A DNA stretch of 64,000 nt, from positions 1-64,000 of the forward strand of contig CAZLYU010000012.1 of the NCBI GenBank assembly GCA_964563855.1, read 5' to 3'. The translations under genes and the position numbers were made by a program. Shown here in pieces: positions 51,883-61,302 of the stretch (positions are counted from its first letter, which is position 1; each line of letters starts with the position of its first letter). The stretch is from JAFGRR01 sp964563855. Lineage in GTDB: Bacteria > Planctomycetota > Phycisphaerae > UBA1845 > Fen-1342. The notes under the pieces are model-generated. The model had not been told where the DNA came from, did not search any database, and saw only the letters and a list, made by a program, of their open reading frames with translations.

Positions 51883-51958
51883 GTTGCTCAAGCTAACACA
51901 GGGAGCGCCGCGGCGGCGCTGCTGATAATTTCGCTTTGAGGGGCGCCTGCGGGTAGAC

Positions 51959-52909
51959 TTGAACGACGACGGCTTCGTCGACGTGGTGACCGCGAACGCG
52001 AACTCAGACGACATCAGTGTGTTGCTGGGCTCCGGTACAGGCTCATTCGCGGCGGCCCAGTCGTTCGCGGTACTGACGGTTCCGGTCTCGGTCGCGATCG
52101 CTGATGTCGATGGAGACGGAACTCGCGACCTCGTGACCGCCGATCAGGTCGCTGACCGTGTCAGCATTCTGCTCGGCAGGGGCGACGGCACGTTCGCCGG
52201 AGCCAGGTCGTTTCACGTTGGGGATGATCCACGATGGGTCGCGATCGCCGACTTGGACGGCGACGGCCTGCTCGACCTCGCGACTGCGAATTCGCGTTCA
52301 GACGATGTCAGCGTGTTGCTGGGNNNNNNNNNNNNNNNNNNNNNNNNNNNNNNNNNNNNNNNNNNNNNNNNNNNNNNNNNNNNNNNNNNNNNNNNNNNNN
52401 NNNNNNNNNNNNNNNNNNNNNNNTCAGACGATGTCAGCGTGTTGCTGGGCGATGGCGGCGGCGGGTTCGCGGCAGCCCAGTCGTTCGCCGCTGGTAACGG
52501 CGCCATTTCGGTTGCGATCGCCGACTTCGACGGCGACGGTGCTGCGGACGTGGTCACCGCGAATTCGGATTCCGACGATGTCAGCGTCTTGCTGCAACGC
52601 GACCCATTTGACTGCAACGCGAACGGCGTACTCGACACGTGCGAGATCGACGCTGATCCCAGTCTCGATCGGAACAACAACGACGTCATCGACAGTTGCG
52701 AGACGTGCCCGTGCGCAGATGTCAACAGTGACGGGGTCGTAAACGCCGCAGACATCGACTGCTTCGTGCGCGCGATCCTCAGCAATGGCAGTGACGTGTG
52801 CGACGTGGTTTGTTCGGCCATCGCCGCTGACACGAACGACGACGGTTCGGTCAACGCCGGCGATATTGATGCGTTCGTGGACGCCATCGTCGCGGGCGGC
52901 TGTCAGTAG
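51959..52909 (+). pseudogene. FG-GAP-repeat/dockerin-like protein gene, 5'-truncated and gapped
   Basis: The frame opens after a TAA at 51926, already inside an FG-GAP blade (VDLNDDGFVDVVTANANSDD), with no signal peptide or ATG. Blades repeat roughly every 53 residues (DVDGDGTRDLVTA, DLDGDGLLDLATA, DFDGDGAADVVTA). A 100-N gap (52324-52423) interrupts it. The C-terminus has paired DVNSDGVVNAADIDCFVRAI and DTNDDGSVNAGDIDAFVDAI, a dockerin-like calcium-binding pair ending GGCQ. Either the 5' end is lost by deletion or it is misplaced by assembly around repeats. It was probably a secreted, calcium-binding surface protein. Confidence 0.75.
52324..52423. other. Assembly gap (100 N) inside FG-GAP repeats
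   Basis: The bases on both sides of the N run are the same repeat sequence (ending or beginning with TCAGACGATGTCAGCGTGTT), so the gap is a collapsed or unspanned tandem repeat. The 100-N length is a placeholder. Confidence 0.95.
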
Positions 52910-52936
52910 CTCGCGGCCCACAGCGACGTACGCCAG

Positions 52937-52970
52937 CGCGGCCCCGCTTCGTTCGGAGCGGGGCCGCGTT
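52937..52970 (+). terminator. Strong hairpin after the FG-GAP/dockerin gene
   Basis: CGCGGCCCCGCT (52937-52948) pairs perfectly with AGCGGGGCCGCG (52957-52968) around TCGTTCGG, followed by only TT. Probably a terminator for the converging genes. Confidence 0.65.
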
Positions 52971-53134
52971 CATGGTGGCCGTTTCGCGCGGCGCTCGTGT
53001 CGCTGCGAATCTGTCGTCGGATTCGCGGCGACGGCGTCTGTGTCGCGGCATTCGGGGCGTCGGTTTCGCGCTGACGGCGTCTGTGTCGCTTTGATCCGGT
53101 CGCCGGGCTGACGTCGCTCGCAACGACCGCCGGC

Positions 53135-53971
53135 TCAGAAGAACGCTCGGAAGCCGTAGAGCAGTTCGAAGAAGCCGTTCAGGATGATGTTGAGCACCAG
53201 GTCGAGCGCGAGAATCGCGATGAAGCTGTTCACGAACGCTTCGGTGCACGCGCGGCCCACCCCCTCAGCGCCGCGTTCGCAGGTGAAGCCCTTGTAGCAA
53301 CTGATCAGTCCGATCGCGCCGCCGAAGGTGACCGACTTGAGCAGCCCGGTCCACACGTCCCACATCAGCACGAACTGTTGCGTGTGATACCAGTAGGGCT
53401 CCGAGTCGCCGCCGAACATTCCCACGTAGACGCCCCACGCGCCGAGCACGCCGGCGATATTCGCGTAGAGGGTGAGCAGCGGCGAGAGGAGCAGGCACGC
53501 GAGGAAGCGTGGCGCCGCCAACAGTCGCAGCGGTTCGGCCCCCATCGACCGCAGCGCGAGCAACTGCTCGGTGACGTTCATGGTGCCCAGCTCGGCGGTG
53601 AGCGCGCCGCCGACGCGTCCTGCGAGCATGACTCCGGCCAGCACGGGGCCCAGCTCTGCGGCGACGGACACGTTGACGATCGAGCCGATGCGTTCGCCGA
53701 CGCCGGAATTGTCGAACTGTTCGTAGCCCTGCACGATGAGCACCATGCCGACGAACGCGCCGGTGAGGATGATGACGGGGACCGAGCGGGCGCCGACGAG
53801 GTAGCACTGCGGCAAGAGCCGGCGCCAGCCGCGCAGGGTGGCGAGCTCGAGCGGGGCGTAAGTGCAGACGCGAGCGCCGAAGAGGCAGAAGCGACCAAAC
53901 GCCGCCAACGAGCCGAGCAGCGTGCCGCCGATTCCGCCGATGCTCGAATTCAACACACCGTTTCGCGACAT
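53135..53971 (-). CDS. mlaE: MlaE-family ABC transporter permease
   Basis: 278 residues with about five hydrophobic segments. MlaE permeases move phospholipids between membranes together with an MlaF ATPase and an MlaD substrate-binding protein. Seen blocks: SVPVIILTGAFVGMVLIVQG, GERIGSIVNVSVAAELGPVL, AGRVGGALTAELGTMNVTEQ and LDLVLNIILNGFFELLYGF. The ATG at 53971 has GGAG eight bases upstream. No mlaF or mlaD gene adjoins within the window on this strand. It is divergent from ftsK. Confidence 0.9.
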   Translation of the reverse strand: MSRNGVLNSSIGGIGGTLLGSLAAFGRFCLFGARVCTYAPLELATLRGWRRLLPQCYLVGARSVPVIILTGAFVGMVLIVQGYEQFDNSGVGERIGSIVNVSVAAELGPVLAGVMLAGRVGGALTAELGTMNVTEQLLALRSMGAEPLRLLAAPRFLACLLLSPLLTLYANIAGVLGAWGVYVGMFGGDSEPYWYHTQQFVLMWDVWTGLLKSVTFGGAIGLISCYKGFTCERGAEGVGRACTEAFVNSFIAILALDLVLNIILNGFFELLYGFRAFF

Positions 53972-54123
53972 CCCACAATCTCCGTAGCGCGCGGCCGTCA
54001 CGCGCTGGCTCTGGCGCGGAGACTATCGCATCCGGCGGTCGTCGGCGATATCGTCAAGAAGGTGAGGGGCGGGACCGGCAGGGACGCCGCCCGAAGCGCC
54101 CCACGTCACGGAAGGCTTTACGC

Positions 54124-56694
54124 GTGACCCACGACGATCTGAAATCGGCGGTTGTTCGCTTCGCGATCACGGTGGCGTTCGCGGCGGCGGTCGTGTTCGG
54201 ATGGCTGACGCTCGTGAGCTACGATCCGGCGGATTCGCCGGGAACCACCGTCTACCCGGCGTCCGCCACCGTCAGCAACGTCTGCGGAGCGATCGGTGCG
54301 TGGCTGGCGCACGCGGGGTTGTATTACTTCGGCTATGGGGTTTACGCGCTGCTGCTGTTGCTGACGGTCGGATTCGTCGCGTATTGCCGCGTGGGGCGCA
54401 TCGGTGGGTTGTGGCTGCGCTTTGCGGGCGCAGTCTGCGTGATCGCGGCGGTGGGGGCGCTCGCGGCGATGCTCGTGCCGGCGGGCGACGGGTTGCCGAT
54501 GAATGGTCCGGGCGGCGCGGTCGGACTGGCGCTGAATGCGGTGCTCGCGCCGCAGTTGGGGGAGTTTGGCGGGGCGCTCGCGCTGGTCACGCTGCTGCTG
54601 ATCGGGCTGCTGTTGGCGGCGGATGAGCTCGTGGTGCGCAGTGCGCAACAGGCCGGCGCCGCGGCGAAACAGACCGCGCCGATCCTCGTTGGCGCGGGGG
54701 CGCGCCTGAGCGCGGCGGTAGGCGCCGCGTCGAACGGCGCGCGGAATGGCAATGGCCCTCACCCGCGCAGTGTGCGCGCGAAGAGCGCAAAGTCCGGAAA
54801 GGCGCGCTCATCATCCCCCGCGGATGAGGACACACTGTTCGTGAACAGCGGGGCCGACGATGGCGGCGAGGTCGAGGCGGACGAAGCGGCCGTCGCGACC
54901 GCCGACGGTGGCGACGACGACGAGTATGAGTACGAGTACGTCGAAGAAGACGGCGACGGCGACGCGGGCGAGACCGAAGCCACGGCGGAGGGGGATGACG
55001 AAGCGTATGAGTATGAGTACGAAGAAGAGGATGGGGAGGCGACGGAAGACGAATTAGAGACCGACGAAGACGCGCTGCCCGAGCCGCCGCCGATTCACGC
55101 CGCCGGCACTTCGGCGGCAGCGTCCGCCGCGGCGGCGAAGCTCGATCTGAACGCGCTGTTTGGTCGTCGAGAAGCGGCGGCCGCTGAGCCGCATCAGCCG
55201 CCTGACGACCGCGGCTATCAACTACCGAGCATTGCGATGCTCGAAGACGCGCCGCCGGTCGATCGGGCGGACATCGAGCGCGGGTGTCGCGACAAGGCCG
55301 CGATTCTGGAGCAGACGCTGCAGGAATTCCGCCTGGAGGTGCAGGTGGTCGCGATCGAGACCGGCCCGGTGATCACGGTGTTCGAGCTCAAGCTCGCCGC
55401 GGGCATCAAGGTGAGTCAGATCAACTCGCTGACGAACGACATGGCCCGCGCGCTGAAGGCGCCGGCGGTGCGGGTCGTCGCGCCGCTGCCGGGGAAGAAC
55501 ACGATCGGCATCGAGGTGCCGAACATCGACAAAGAGAAGGTGCGGATCAAGGACATCATCGTGAGCGCCGGAGCGAAGCTCGCGAAGGCCGACCTGCCGC
55601 TGTTTCTCGGTAAAGACGCGTCGGGCGCGCCGTTGGTGGCTGATCTGACGCGCATGCCGCACTTGCTGGTCGCGGGGACGACGGGGTCGGGTAAGAGTGT
55701 GTGCATCAGCAGCATCGTCATGAGCTTCTTGCTGACGCGAACGCCGAGCGAGGTGCAACTGATTCTGGTCGACCCGAAGGTGGTCGAGCTGACGATGTTC
55801 AAGGATGTTCCGCACCTGATGTGCCCGATCGTGACCGACATGGGCCGCGCGTCGGCGATTCTGGAGTGGGCGAGCACGAAGATGGATGAGCGCTACGCGC
55901 TGCTGGCCGAGGCGGGTGTGAAAGACATTCGCAGCTACAACAAGCTCGGCGAAGCGGGGCTGCGCGAGCGGTTTAACCCGACCGACGAAGAAGAGTTCGC
56001 CCGCATTCCGCGACGGCTGCCGTACATGGTGCTGATCATCGACGAGTTGGCCGACATGATGATGACCAGCGCGAAGGAAGTGGAGTTTCACCTGGTGCGG
56101 ATCGCGCAGAAGAGCCGCGCGGTGGGCATTCACCTGATTGTGTCGACGCAGCGGCCGAGCGCGAATGTGGTGACGGGACTGATCAAGAGCAATCTGCCGA
56201 GCCGCATCGCGTTTCGCGTGGCCAGTCGGCTCGACTCGCGCATCGTGCTCGACCAGAACGGCGGCGAGGTGCTGATGGGTCAGGGCGACATGCTGTTTCT
56301 GCCGCCGGGGCAGAGCAAGCTGGTGCGTGCGCAGGGCACGTTTATCGACGATGAGGAGCTGCGGAGCACGGTGAAGCACGCGGCGAGCCAGTGTGAACAA
56401 AGCTTTCACCCCGAGCTGACGCGCAACCCGGCGATGGAAGGCGAGCTGGACGAACGGGATGAGCTGTTCGACCAGGCGGTGGACATCATCGTGGCGAGCG
56501 GCCGCGGGAGCGTGAGCCTGCTGCAGCGGAAGCTGACGATCGGCTACGGTCGTGCGTCGCGGCTGATCGAGCAGATGTACGTGTCGGGGCTGGTGGGTGA
56601 ATACAAGGGGTCGCAGGCGCGCGAGGTGCTGGTGACGAAGGATGAGTGGGCGGCGCTGAAGGCGCAGCGGGATCGGGAGGAGGGGGAGGGCTAG
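54124..56694 (+). CDS. ftsK: DNA translocase FtsK/SpoIIIE
   Basis: 856 residues from a GTG with GGAAGG about eight bases upstream. Four N-terminal membrane helices (~10-190) anchor it at the septum. A disordered acidic linker (~235-325) contains repeated EYEYEY blocks. The motor follows: alpha domain with FELKLAAGIKVSQINSLTND, beta domain with Walker A GTTGSGKS (about 518) and Walker B VLIIDELADMMMT, and a C-terminal winged-helix gamma domain (SLLQRKLTIGYGRASRLIEQ) that reads KOPS-like sequences. It should pump chromosome termini at division. Confidence 0.95.
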   Translation: MTHDDLKSAVVRFAITVAFAAAVVFGWLTLVSYDPADSPGTTVYPASATVSNVCGAIGAWLAHAGLYYFGYGVYALLLLLTVGFVAYCRVGRIGGLWLRFAGAVCVIAAVGALAAMLVPAGDGLPMNGPGGAVGLALNAVLAPQLGEFGGALALVTLLLIGLLLAADELVVRSAQQAGAAAKQTAPILVGAGARLSAAVGAASNGARNGNGPHPRSVRAKSAKSGKARSSSPADEDTLFVNSGADDGGEVEADEAAVATADGGDDDEYEYEYVEEDGDGDAGETEATAEGDDEAYEYEYEEEDGEATEDELETDEDALPEPPPIHAAGTSAAASAAAAKLDLNALFGRREAAAAEPHQPPDDRGYQLPSIAMLEDAPPVDRADIERGCRDKAAILEQTLQEFRLEVQVVAIETGPVITVFELKLAAGIKVSQINSLTNDMARALKAPAVRVVAPLPGKNTIGIEVPNIDKEKVRIKDIIVSAGAKLAKADLPLFLGKDASGAPLVADLTRMPHLLVAGTTGSGKSVCISSIVMSFLLTRTPSEVQLILVDPKVVELTMFKDVPHLMCPIVTDMGRASAILEWASTKMDERYALLAEAGVKDIRSYNKLGEAGLRERFNPTDEEEFARIPRRLPYMVLIIDELADMMMTSAKEVEFHLVRIAQKSRAVGIHLIVSTQRPSANVVTGLIKSNLPSRIAFRVASRLDSRIVLDQNGGEVLMGQGDMLFLPPGQSKLVRAQGTFIDDEELRSTVKHAASQCEQSFHPELTRNPAMEGELDERDELFDQAVDIIVASGRGSVSLLQRKLTIGYGRASRLIEQMYVSGLVGEYKGSQAREVLVTKDEWAALKAQRDREEGEG

Positions 56695-56845
56695 TGGCCG
56701 GTCGATATCGCCAAGCTCGCCGAGGCAAACCCGTGAAAGTGCAGAGAATGATAGTGCCCTTCACGTTTTCGCCGGACTCGTACGTCAACCACGGCCGGAT
56801 TGCCACACTTGACCCGTGGCGATGCCATCCACCAAACGGTGGTAA

Positions 56846-57318
56846 CTACTCAGTAATCACGAACTCGGAATGTCGCCCGCACAAGGGACATCTCATAGCC
56901 TCAAACCAGAAGGCTTTGGGAGCCTCGCCAACTCGGCCGCAAGACGCGCATTTGGCGCGCGTCATCGCTCCGAGCCTTGTGACGGCGTGAACAAAGCCGC
57001 CGTCATGAACAATCAGACCAGATGATCTTAACTTCTGTTGCACAGCGTCAGCTTCGCGCTCGTCCATGGCCAAGAGCCTTTGCATTCGCTCAGCACTCAC
57101 CCGCCCTTCGTTGGCCAATGCAATCCAGAACCGATGAAAAGCAGCTAGGCGTCTCTGGCCATCTTCAAGACTGTCTGCGAGACACTCACTGCTGCTACGC
57201 TCTACGCCGCGATTCTCATTAACAAACGCTGAGAGCTCGCGTAGAGCACGGTAATCCAGTACAAGCGGCGCCAAGTCGCAGATGATTTCGATGGCACGGA
57301 CTTCCGTAACCCCGCCCA
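56846..57318 (-). CDS. Zinc-ribbon protein, N-terminus lost in assembly gap
   Basis: 157 residues are visible; the start lies in or beyond the 100-N gap at 57319. The first part is helical (IEIICDLAPLVLDYRALREL, LEDGQRRLAAFHRFWIAL) and the C-terminus has a four-Cys ribbon CASCGRVGE...RCPLCGRHSE, with MTRAKCAS. The AT-richer 3' flank and codon use look slightly different from neighbours. I do not recognise the family; a DNA- or RNA-associated role is only a guess from the ribbon. Confidence 0.6.
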
Positions 57319-57418
57319 NNNNNNNNNNNNNNNNNNNNNNNNNNNNNNNNNNNNNNNNNNNNNNNNNNNNNNNNNNNNNNNNNNNNNNNNNNNNNNNNNN
57401 NNNNNNNNNNNNNNNNNN
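57319..57418. other. Assembly gap (100 N)
   Basis: A run of exactly 100 N, the usual scaffold placeholder, truncating the zinc-ribbon gene on its left. Confidence 0.95.
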
Positions 57419-57528
57419 CATGGAAGATACCTGCGCGCGGAGCGCGTCGGCAACTGTTTGCTCGGGCGGGCGGACGGCCGTGGTGATCGTGGAGGGTCAG
57501 ACCACGGCTGAGCGGGTCGCGCGGGCGC

Positions 57529-57631
57529 CACGGGTCACGGAACGTGACCCGTGTTCTTCGTTGTAGCATCGGCTTTCGCACCCTGCGGAGGTGAGACTCC
57601 GCGGGCCGGCACGGGTCAGCTTCGCTGACCC
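57529..57631. repeat. Cluster of three consecutive hairpins (REP-like)
   Basis: Hairpin 1: CACGGGTCACG (57529-57539) with CGTGACCCGTG (57543-57553), perfect, three-base loop. Hairpin 2: CCTGCGGAG (57582-57590) with CTCCGCGGG (57597-57605), one G-T. Hairpin 3: GGGTCAGC (57613-57620) with GCTGACCC (57624-57631), perfect, loop TTC. ACGGGTCA occurs in hairpins 1 and 3. No gene is seen from 57419 to 57952. Confidence 0.75.
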
Positions 57632-57836
57632 ATGGCACCCGAGCGTCCACGGCCTCATACAGGGATCACGCTGCAGGTAATCGAGCGGCCGTTCCCGTCA
57701 GACCACGGCTTCAAACGCAAGGACCGCTCCGGGTACTGTCTGTGGTTGCGAGTGCGGTGCGGTCACGCCGTTGCAACGCGCATAGAATGCGGAGAGCCGG
57801 GCGGGCTATGGGCGCTGACGCGTCGCGACGCGAGAT

Positions 57837-57903
57837 TTGCGGCGCGACACTGGCGGTGCGACGCCGGCAGCGCGACAGTTGCGGCGCGACGCTGGCGGTG
57901 CGA
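57837..57903 (+). repeat. Short direct repeat before the YcxB-like gene
   Basis: A 25-base unit at 57837-57861 recurs at 57879-57903 with one mismatch (period 42). Both begin TTGCGGCGCGAC and end GGCGGTGCGA. Confidence 0.8.
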
Positions 57904-57952
57904 GTGTTGAGACGCGCTACTCAGACGCGTCACGGAGAGGAGCGCTAGGACG

Positions 57953-58591
57953 TTGCAGCCGGCTTTAGCTCAATACGAACTCGGTCGAGAAGACTACGCG
58001 TGGGCCTTGGATGAGATCGCCGGCTCGCGGGTGGAGCGTGGGGCGTTCGGGGCCGCGCGGCGATTTGATCGTTGGTGGGATCGGCTGATGCTTTGGGGGC
58101 CCGCCGCGGTTTTGCTCGTCGGACTGACCGTGGTTGCGGTCTTCGTCGCGCTGCGGTTCGGGGCGACCTCGACGGTGACGCTCGCGGCGTTCGCGCTGGC
58201 GCCGTTGGCGGCCGGTCTCTGGATCGCTGGGAAGTGGCTGTGGGATCGTTGGGAGCTGTGGGGGCTGGACGGCGACCCGATGTCGGACGTGAAGGGCGCC
58301 GTGCTGAAACGAATCGACCAGGGCGCCGCGCCGCTGCCCATGGGCAGGGTCGAGATAACGTGGGATCAAAGCGGTCTGCGCGTGTCGGGGGGTGGAAACG
58401 CGGTGGAGGTCTCGTGGTCGGCTCGTCCGACGGTCCGCCGCAACGGCGATCGCGCGCTGGTGACGCCGTTCGTGCCCAATCTCGGGATGCCGGATGTGGC
58501 GCGGATGGCGATCGTGCGATCGGAGGCTTTTCCGGACCGTGGGGCGTTCGAGCAAGCGGTTGCGGAGTGGTCTTCGTACGCCGGCGGGTGA
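57953..58591 (+). CDS. YcxB-like membrane protein
   Basis: 212 residues from a TTG; GGAG lies about a dozen bases upstream, so the start is only fair. Residues ~1-45 are soluble (YELGREDYAWALDEIAGSRV), two membrane helices follow (~47-70 and ~74-97), then a soluble C-terminal region with GAVLKRIDQGAAPLPMGRVE, VSWSARPTVRRNGD and MAIVRSEAFPDRGAFEQAVA. This two-helix-plus-beta layout is that of YcxB-like proteins, whose function is unknown. It is followed by the zinc-ribbon protein gene 59 bases later. Confidence 0.68.
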   Translation: MQPALAQYELGREDYAWALDEIAGSRVERGAFGAARRFDRWWDRLMLWGPAAVLLVGLTVVAVFVALRFGATSTVTLAAFALAPLAAGLWIAGKWLWDRWELWGLDGDPMSDVKGAVLKRIDQGAAPLPMGRVEITWDQSGLRVSGGGNAVEVSWSARPTVRRNGDRALVTPFVPNLGMPDVARMAIVRSEAFPDRGAFEQAVAEWSSYAGG

Positions 58592-58650
58592 GTGACGTTC
58601 GTGAACGGCGGGGCGAGACGTCGTTGGCTGAACCGCGCTAAGCTCAGTGC

Positions 58651-59292
58651 ATGCAGATCGACCTTTGGCAGCTACCGATTCCCGACTGGGGCCTGAAGTG
58701 CCCTGATTGCGAGTACCCGTTGCGCGGTCTGCCCGAGCATCGCTGTCCGGAGTGCGGCGTCGACCTCGACATTGCGGAGATCGTCACGACGTCGACGCGG
58801 TTTCGATCGCCGCGCATTCACGCCGAGACGCTTCCGATCCCGGATTGGGGGCTTGACTGTCCGGCGTGCGGGTCGGCGTTGGCGGGGGCGCATTCGCACG
58901 CGTGCCCGTCATGTGCGCGACCGCTGGAAACGCCGTTGCTGCCGGCGCCAAAGCGTCCGTGGATGCGTATCACGAGTGATATGCACCCGGGGCTGACGGT
59001 GATGCAGGTGGAGAACATGCTGGCGCGTGAGTTGGTGCCGTATATTCGCAGCGAGCACAAAGACATGCTCGACATCTACTTTGGCGCGGGACCGCTCAGC
59101 GCGAAGCTGTTGGCGCCGAGCGAGTTTTACTATGAGCTGCGCTGGCTGTTGCGGCGTGAGCGTGAGCGGGCTGCGGATGAGGCCCGCGTCGCCGAGGCGG
59201 GCGCGTGGTTGTGTGCGGGGTGTGGTGAGGAGAATCCTGGCACGTTTGAGTGCTGCTGGAACTGCGACGAACCGGTCGGCGGAGGCGATTGA
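58651..59292 (+). CDS. Multi-zinc-ribbon protein with RanBP2-type finger
   Basis: 213 residues. Two similar N-terminal ribbon units each begin with LPIPDWGL: LKCPDCEYPL...RCPECG and LDCPACGSAL...ACPSCA. The middle (~105-175) has a DUF2007-like or signal-transducing alpha/beta stretch (TVMQVENMLARELVPYI, MLDIYFGAGPLS). The C-terminus WLCAGCGEENPGTFECCWNC fits the RanBP2 zinc finger (W-x-C-x2-C-x3-N-x6-C-x2-C). RanBP2-type fingers bind RNA or ubiquitin in eukaryotes. The function here is unknown. Confidence 0.72.
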   Translation: MQIDLWQLPIPDWGLKCPDCEYPLRGLPEHRCPECGVDLDIAEIVTTSTRFRSPRIHAETLPIPDWGLDCPACGSALAGAHSHACPSCARPLETPLLPAPKRPWMRITSDMHPGLTVMQVENMLARELVPYIRSEHKDMLDIYFGAGPLSAKLLAPSEFYYELRWLLRRERERAADEARVAEAGAWLCAGCGEENPGTFECCWNCDEPVGGGD

Positions 59293-59348
59293 AGATCATT
59301 CGCGAGGACGGCCTCGCGGGGCCTGACGAGCGCGCGTAAGATAGACCG

Positions 59349-60482
59349 ATGCAGAAACAAGCGCCGCTGACTGTGGCCGGCCTCACCTTTCGCAATCTCT
59401 TTCGACAACGCGTGAGAACGAGCCTCACCGTGCTCGGCGTGAGCCTCGGGGTCGTGGCGATTGTCGCGTTCCACTCGCTGGTTCGTGGGGCGTACTCGAT
59501 GGCGGACGACCTGTTTCGGACCGGCGGCGCGTCGCTCACGGTGCAACAAGCCGGCATCGCCGCCAACATTCTGAGCGCCTTGTCGGTGGCCGAGGTGCGA
59601 CCGAAGCTCGAATCGGATCCGGACGTGGTGGAAGCGGCGCCGGTGGTGCTGCATCCGGTTCCGCTGGCGACGAATCAGCTGGTTCAGGTCGTGATCGGGA
59701 TCGATCCGAACGCGTTTCCGGTGCAAATCGCGAGCATCACGCAGGGCCGGCGGGCCGCGGCGCCGAACGAGGTGGTGTTTGGCGACGCCGCCGCGCGTCG
59801 TCAGAACCTCGAGGTTGGCGCCACGGTCGAGCTCATGGGGTTGGACTATCGGCTGGTGGGCACGTTCGCCAGCGAGATCCCGTTTTATGACGCGGCTTTG
59901 CTGACGACGTTGGAAGGCGCACAGACGCTGGCGGCGCGACCGGGGAAGGCGACGCTATTTCTGGTGAAGCTGCGCGAGGGGGCCGATCCGGTCGTGGTTG
60001 GCGAACGCATCGAACAGGCGAACCCCGGCTTGGCGACGATCGCCGGCGTGGAAGACCTCAGCAAGGTCGACCGTGGGGTGGAAATGACGCAAGCGATGGT
60101 GTACGCGATCAGCCTGATTGCGCTGATTATCGGGGCGATCATCGTGACCAACACGATGTGGATGACGGTGCTCGAACGGACCCGCGAAATCGGTATCCTC
60201 CGCGCTGTCGGCTGGTCGCGATCGCGCGTGACGCAGATGGTGCTGCTCGAGGCGGTCGGCGTTGGTTTGATGGCGTGGCTGGTTGGGTCTTTGGGCGGCG
60301 CCGCGCTGGCGCACTCGACGACTTACTTCGAGGCGATCGGCACGTTTGTGCGTCCACGGTTCGACGCGCCGCCGTTCCTGCTTGCGCTCGGGATCGCTTT
60401 GCTGCTGAGTATGATCGGGGCGATCGCGCCCGCGTGGCGGGCGACGCGCATCTCCCCGGTCGAGGCGCTGCGGTATGAGTGA
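59349..60482 (+). CDS. MacB/FtsX-type ABC transporter permease
   Basis: 377 residues. An N-terminal helix (FLGVVAIVAFHSLV region, ~27-47), a large extracytoplasmic MacB-like periplasmic domain (~50-240) and three C-terminal helices with the FtsX signature (IIVTNTMWMTVLERTREIGI, LRAVGWSRSRVTQMVLLEAV) ending ISPVEALRYE. Such permeases act as mechanotransmitters with a LolD/MacB-type ATPase. The ATPase gene begins eight bases before this one ends, so the two form a unit. The substrate is unknown. Confidence 0.92.
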   Translation: MQKQAPLTVAGLTFRNLFRQRVRTSLTVLGVSLGVVAIVAFHSLVRGAYSMADDLFRTGGASLTVQQAGIAANILSALSVAEVRPKLESDPDVVEAAPVVLHPVPLATNQLVQVVIGIDPNAFPVQIASITQGRRAAAPNEVVFGDAAARRQNLEVGATVELMGLDYRLVGTFASEIPFYDAALLTTLEGAQTLAARPGKATLFLVKLREGADPVVVGERIEQANPGLATIAGVEDLSKVDRGVEMTQAMVYAISLIALIIGAIIVTNTMWMTVLERTREIGILRAVGWSRSRVTQMVLLEAVGVGLMAWLVGSLGGAALAHSTTYFEAIGTFVRPRFDAPPFLLALGIALLLSMIGAIAPAWRATRISPVEALRYE

Positions 60483-61224
60483 TGAGCGAGCGCCGATCGT
60501 GCGGGCGCGCGGCCTGGTGAAGCAGTACGAAGATGGGCGGATCACCGCGCTTGATCACCTTGATCTGGAGATTGAACCCGGTGAGTTTGTCGCGATTTGC
60601 GGTCCGTCCGGGTGCGGCAAGAGCACGTTGCTGCACATGTTGTCGGGCATCGACACGCCGGACCGCGGCGAGCTGACGGTTGACGGTCACGACTTGCGTC
60701 AATTACGCGCTGGTGATCTGGATGCGTTTCGCAGCAACGCGATTGGGCTGGTCTTTCAGTTGCACAACTTGCTGCCCTCGCTGACCGCGAGCGAGAACGT
60801 GCAAGCCGCGTTGCTGGCCGCCGGTCGACCGGGTCGCGCGCGGGCTCGACGCGCGGGTGAACTGCTTGATATGGTTGGGTTGGCCGAGCGGGCCGGCAAT
60901 CTGCCGTCTACGCTGTCGGGCGGAGAGCGACAACGGGTGGCTATCGCCCGTGCGCTGGCGAACGAGCCGCGCATCTTGCTGGCGGATGAGCCGACCGGCG
61001 CGCTCGACTCGCGCACTGGCGAGCGGATTGTCGATCTGATGCTGCGGCTGCGCGCGACATTGAGCCAGACGCTCGTGCTCGTCACACACGACGCCCACTT
61101 GGCGCAGCGCGCCGAACGGGTGTTTGAGATGCTCGACGGCCGCATCGTCGCCACCACCGTGACGACGGACGGTGCACCGAGGGCGACGATGATCGATGTG
61201 GCCGCATCGAGCACAACGACTTAG
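60475..61224 (+). CDS. LolD/MacB-type ABC transporter ATPase
   Basis: 249 residues. Walker A GPSGCGKST, Q-loop VFQLHNLLPSLTASENV, signature LSGGERQRVAIARAL, Walker B ILLADEPTGALDS and switch His in VTHDAHLA are all present and in order, with the ALDSRTGE D-loop typical of the LolD/FtsE/MacB group. It overlaps the permease gene by eight bases. The C-terminal ~25 residues are a Thr/Ser/Ala-rich tail. Confidence 0.95.
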   Translation: MSDERAPIVRARGLVKQYEDGRITALDHLDLEIEPGEFVAICGPSGCGKSTLLHMLSGIDTPDRGELTVDGHDLRQLRAGDLDAFRSNAIGLVFQLHNLLPSLTASENVQAALLAAGRPGRARARRAGELLDMVGLAERAGNLPSTLSGGERQRVAIARALANEPRILLADEPTGALDSRTGERIVDLMLRLRATLSQTLVLVTHDAHLAQRAERVFEMLDGRIVATTVTTDGAPRATMIDVAASSTTT

Positions 61225-61302
61225 TTCGCTTCACGCGAGTTGCAGCGGCGCGTCAGGATGGGCGTCGCGAGAACGCATTCACTGGAAGGATCGAGAGGCA
61301 AC

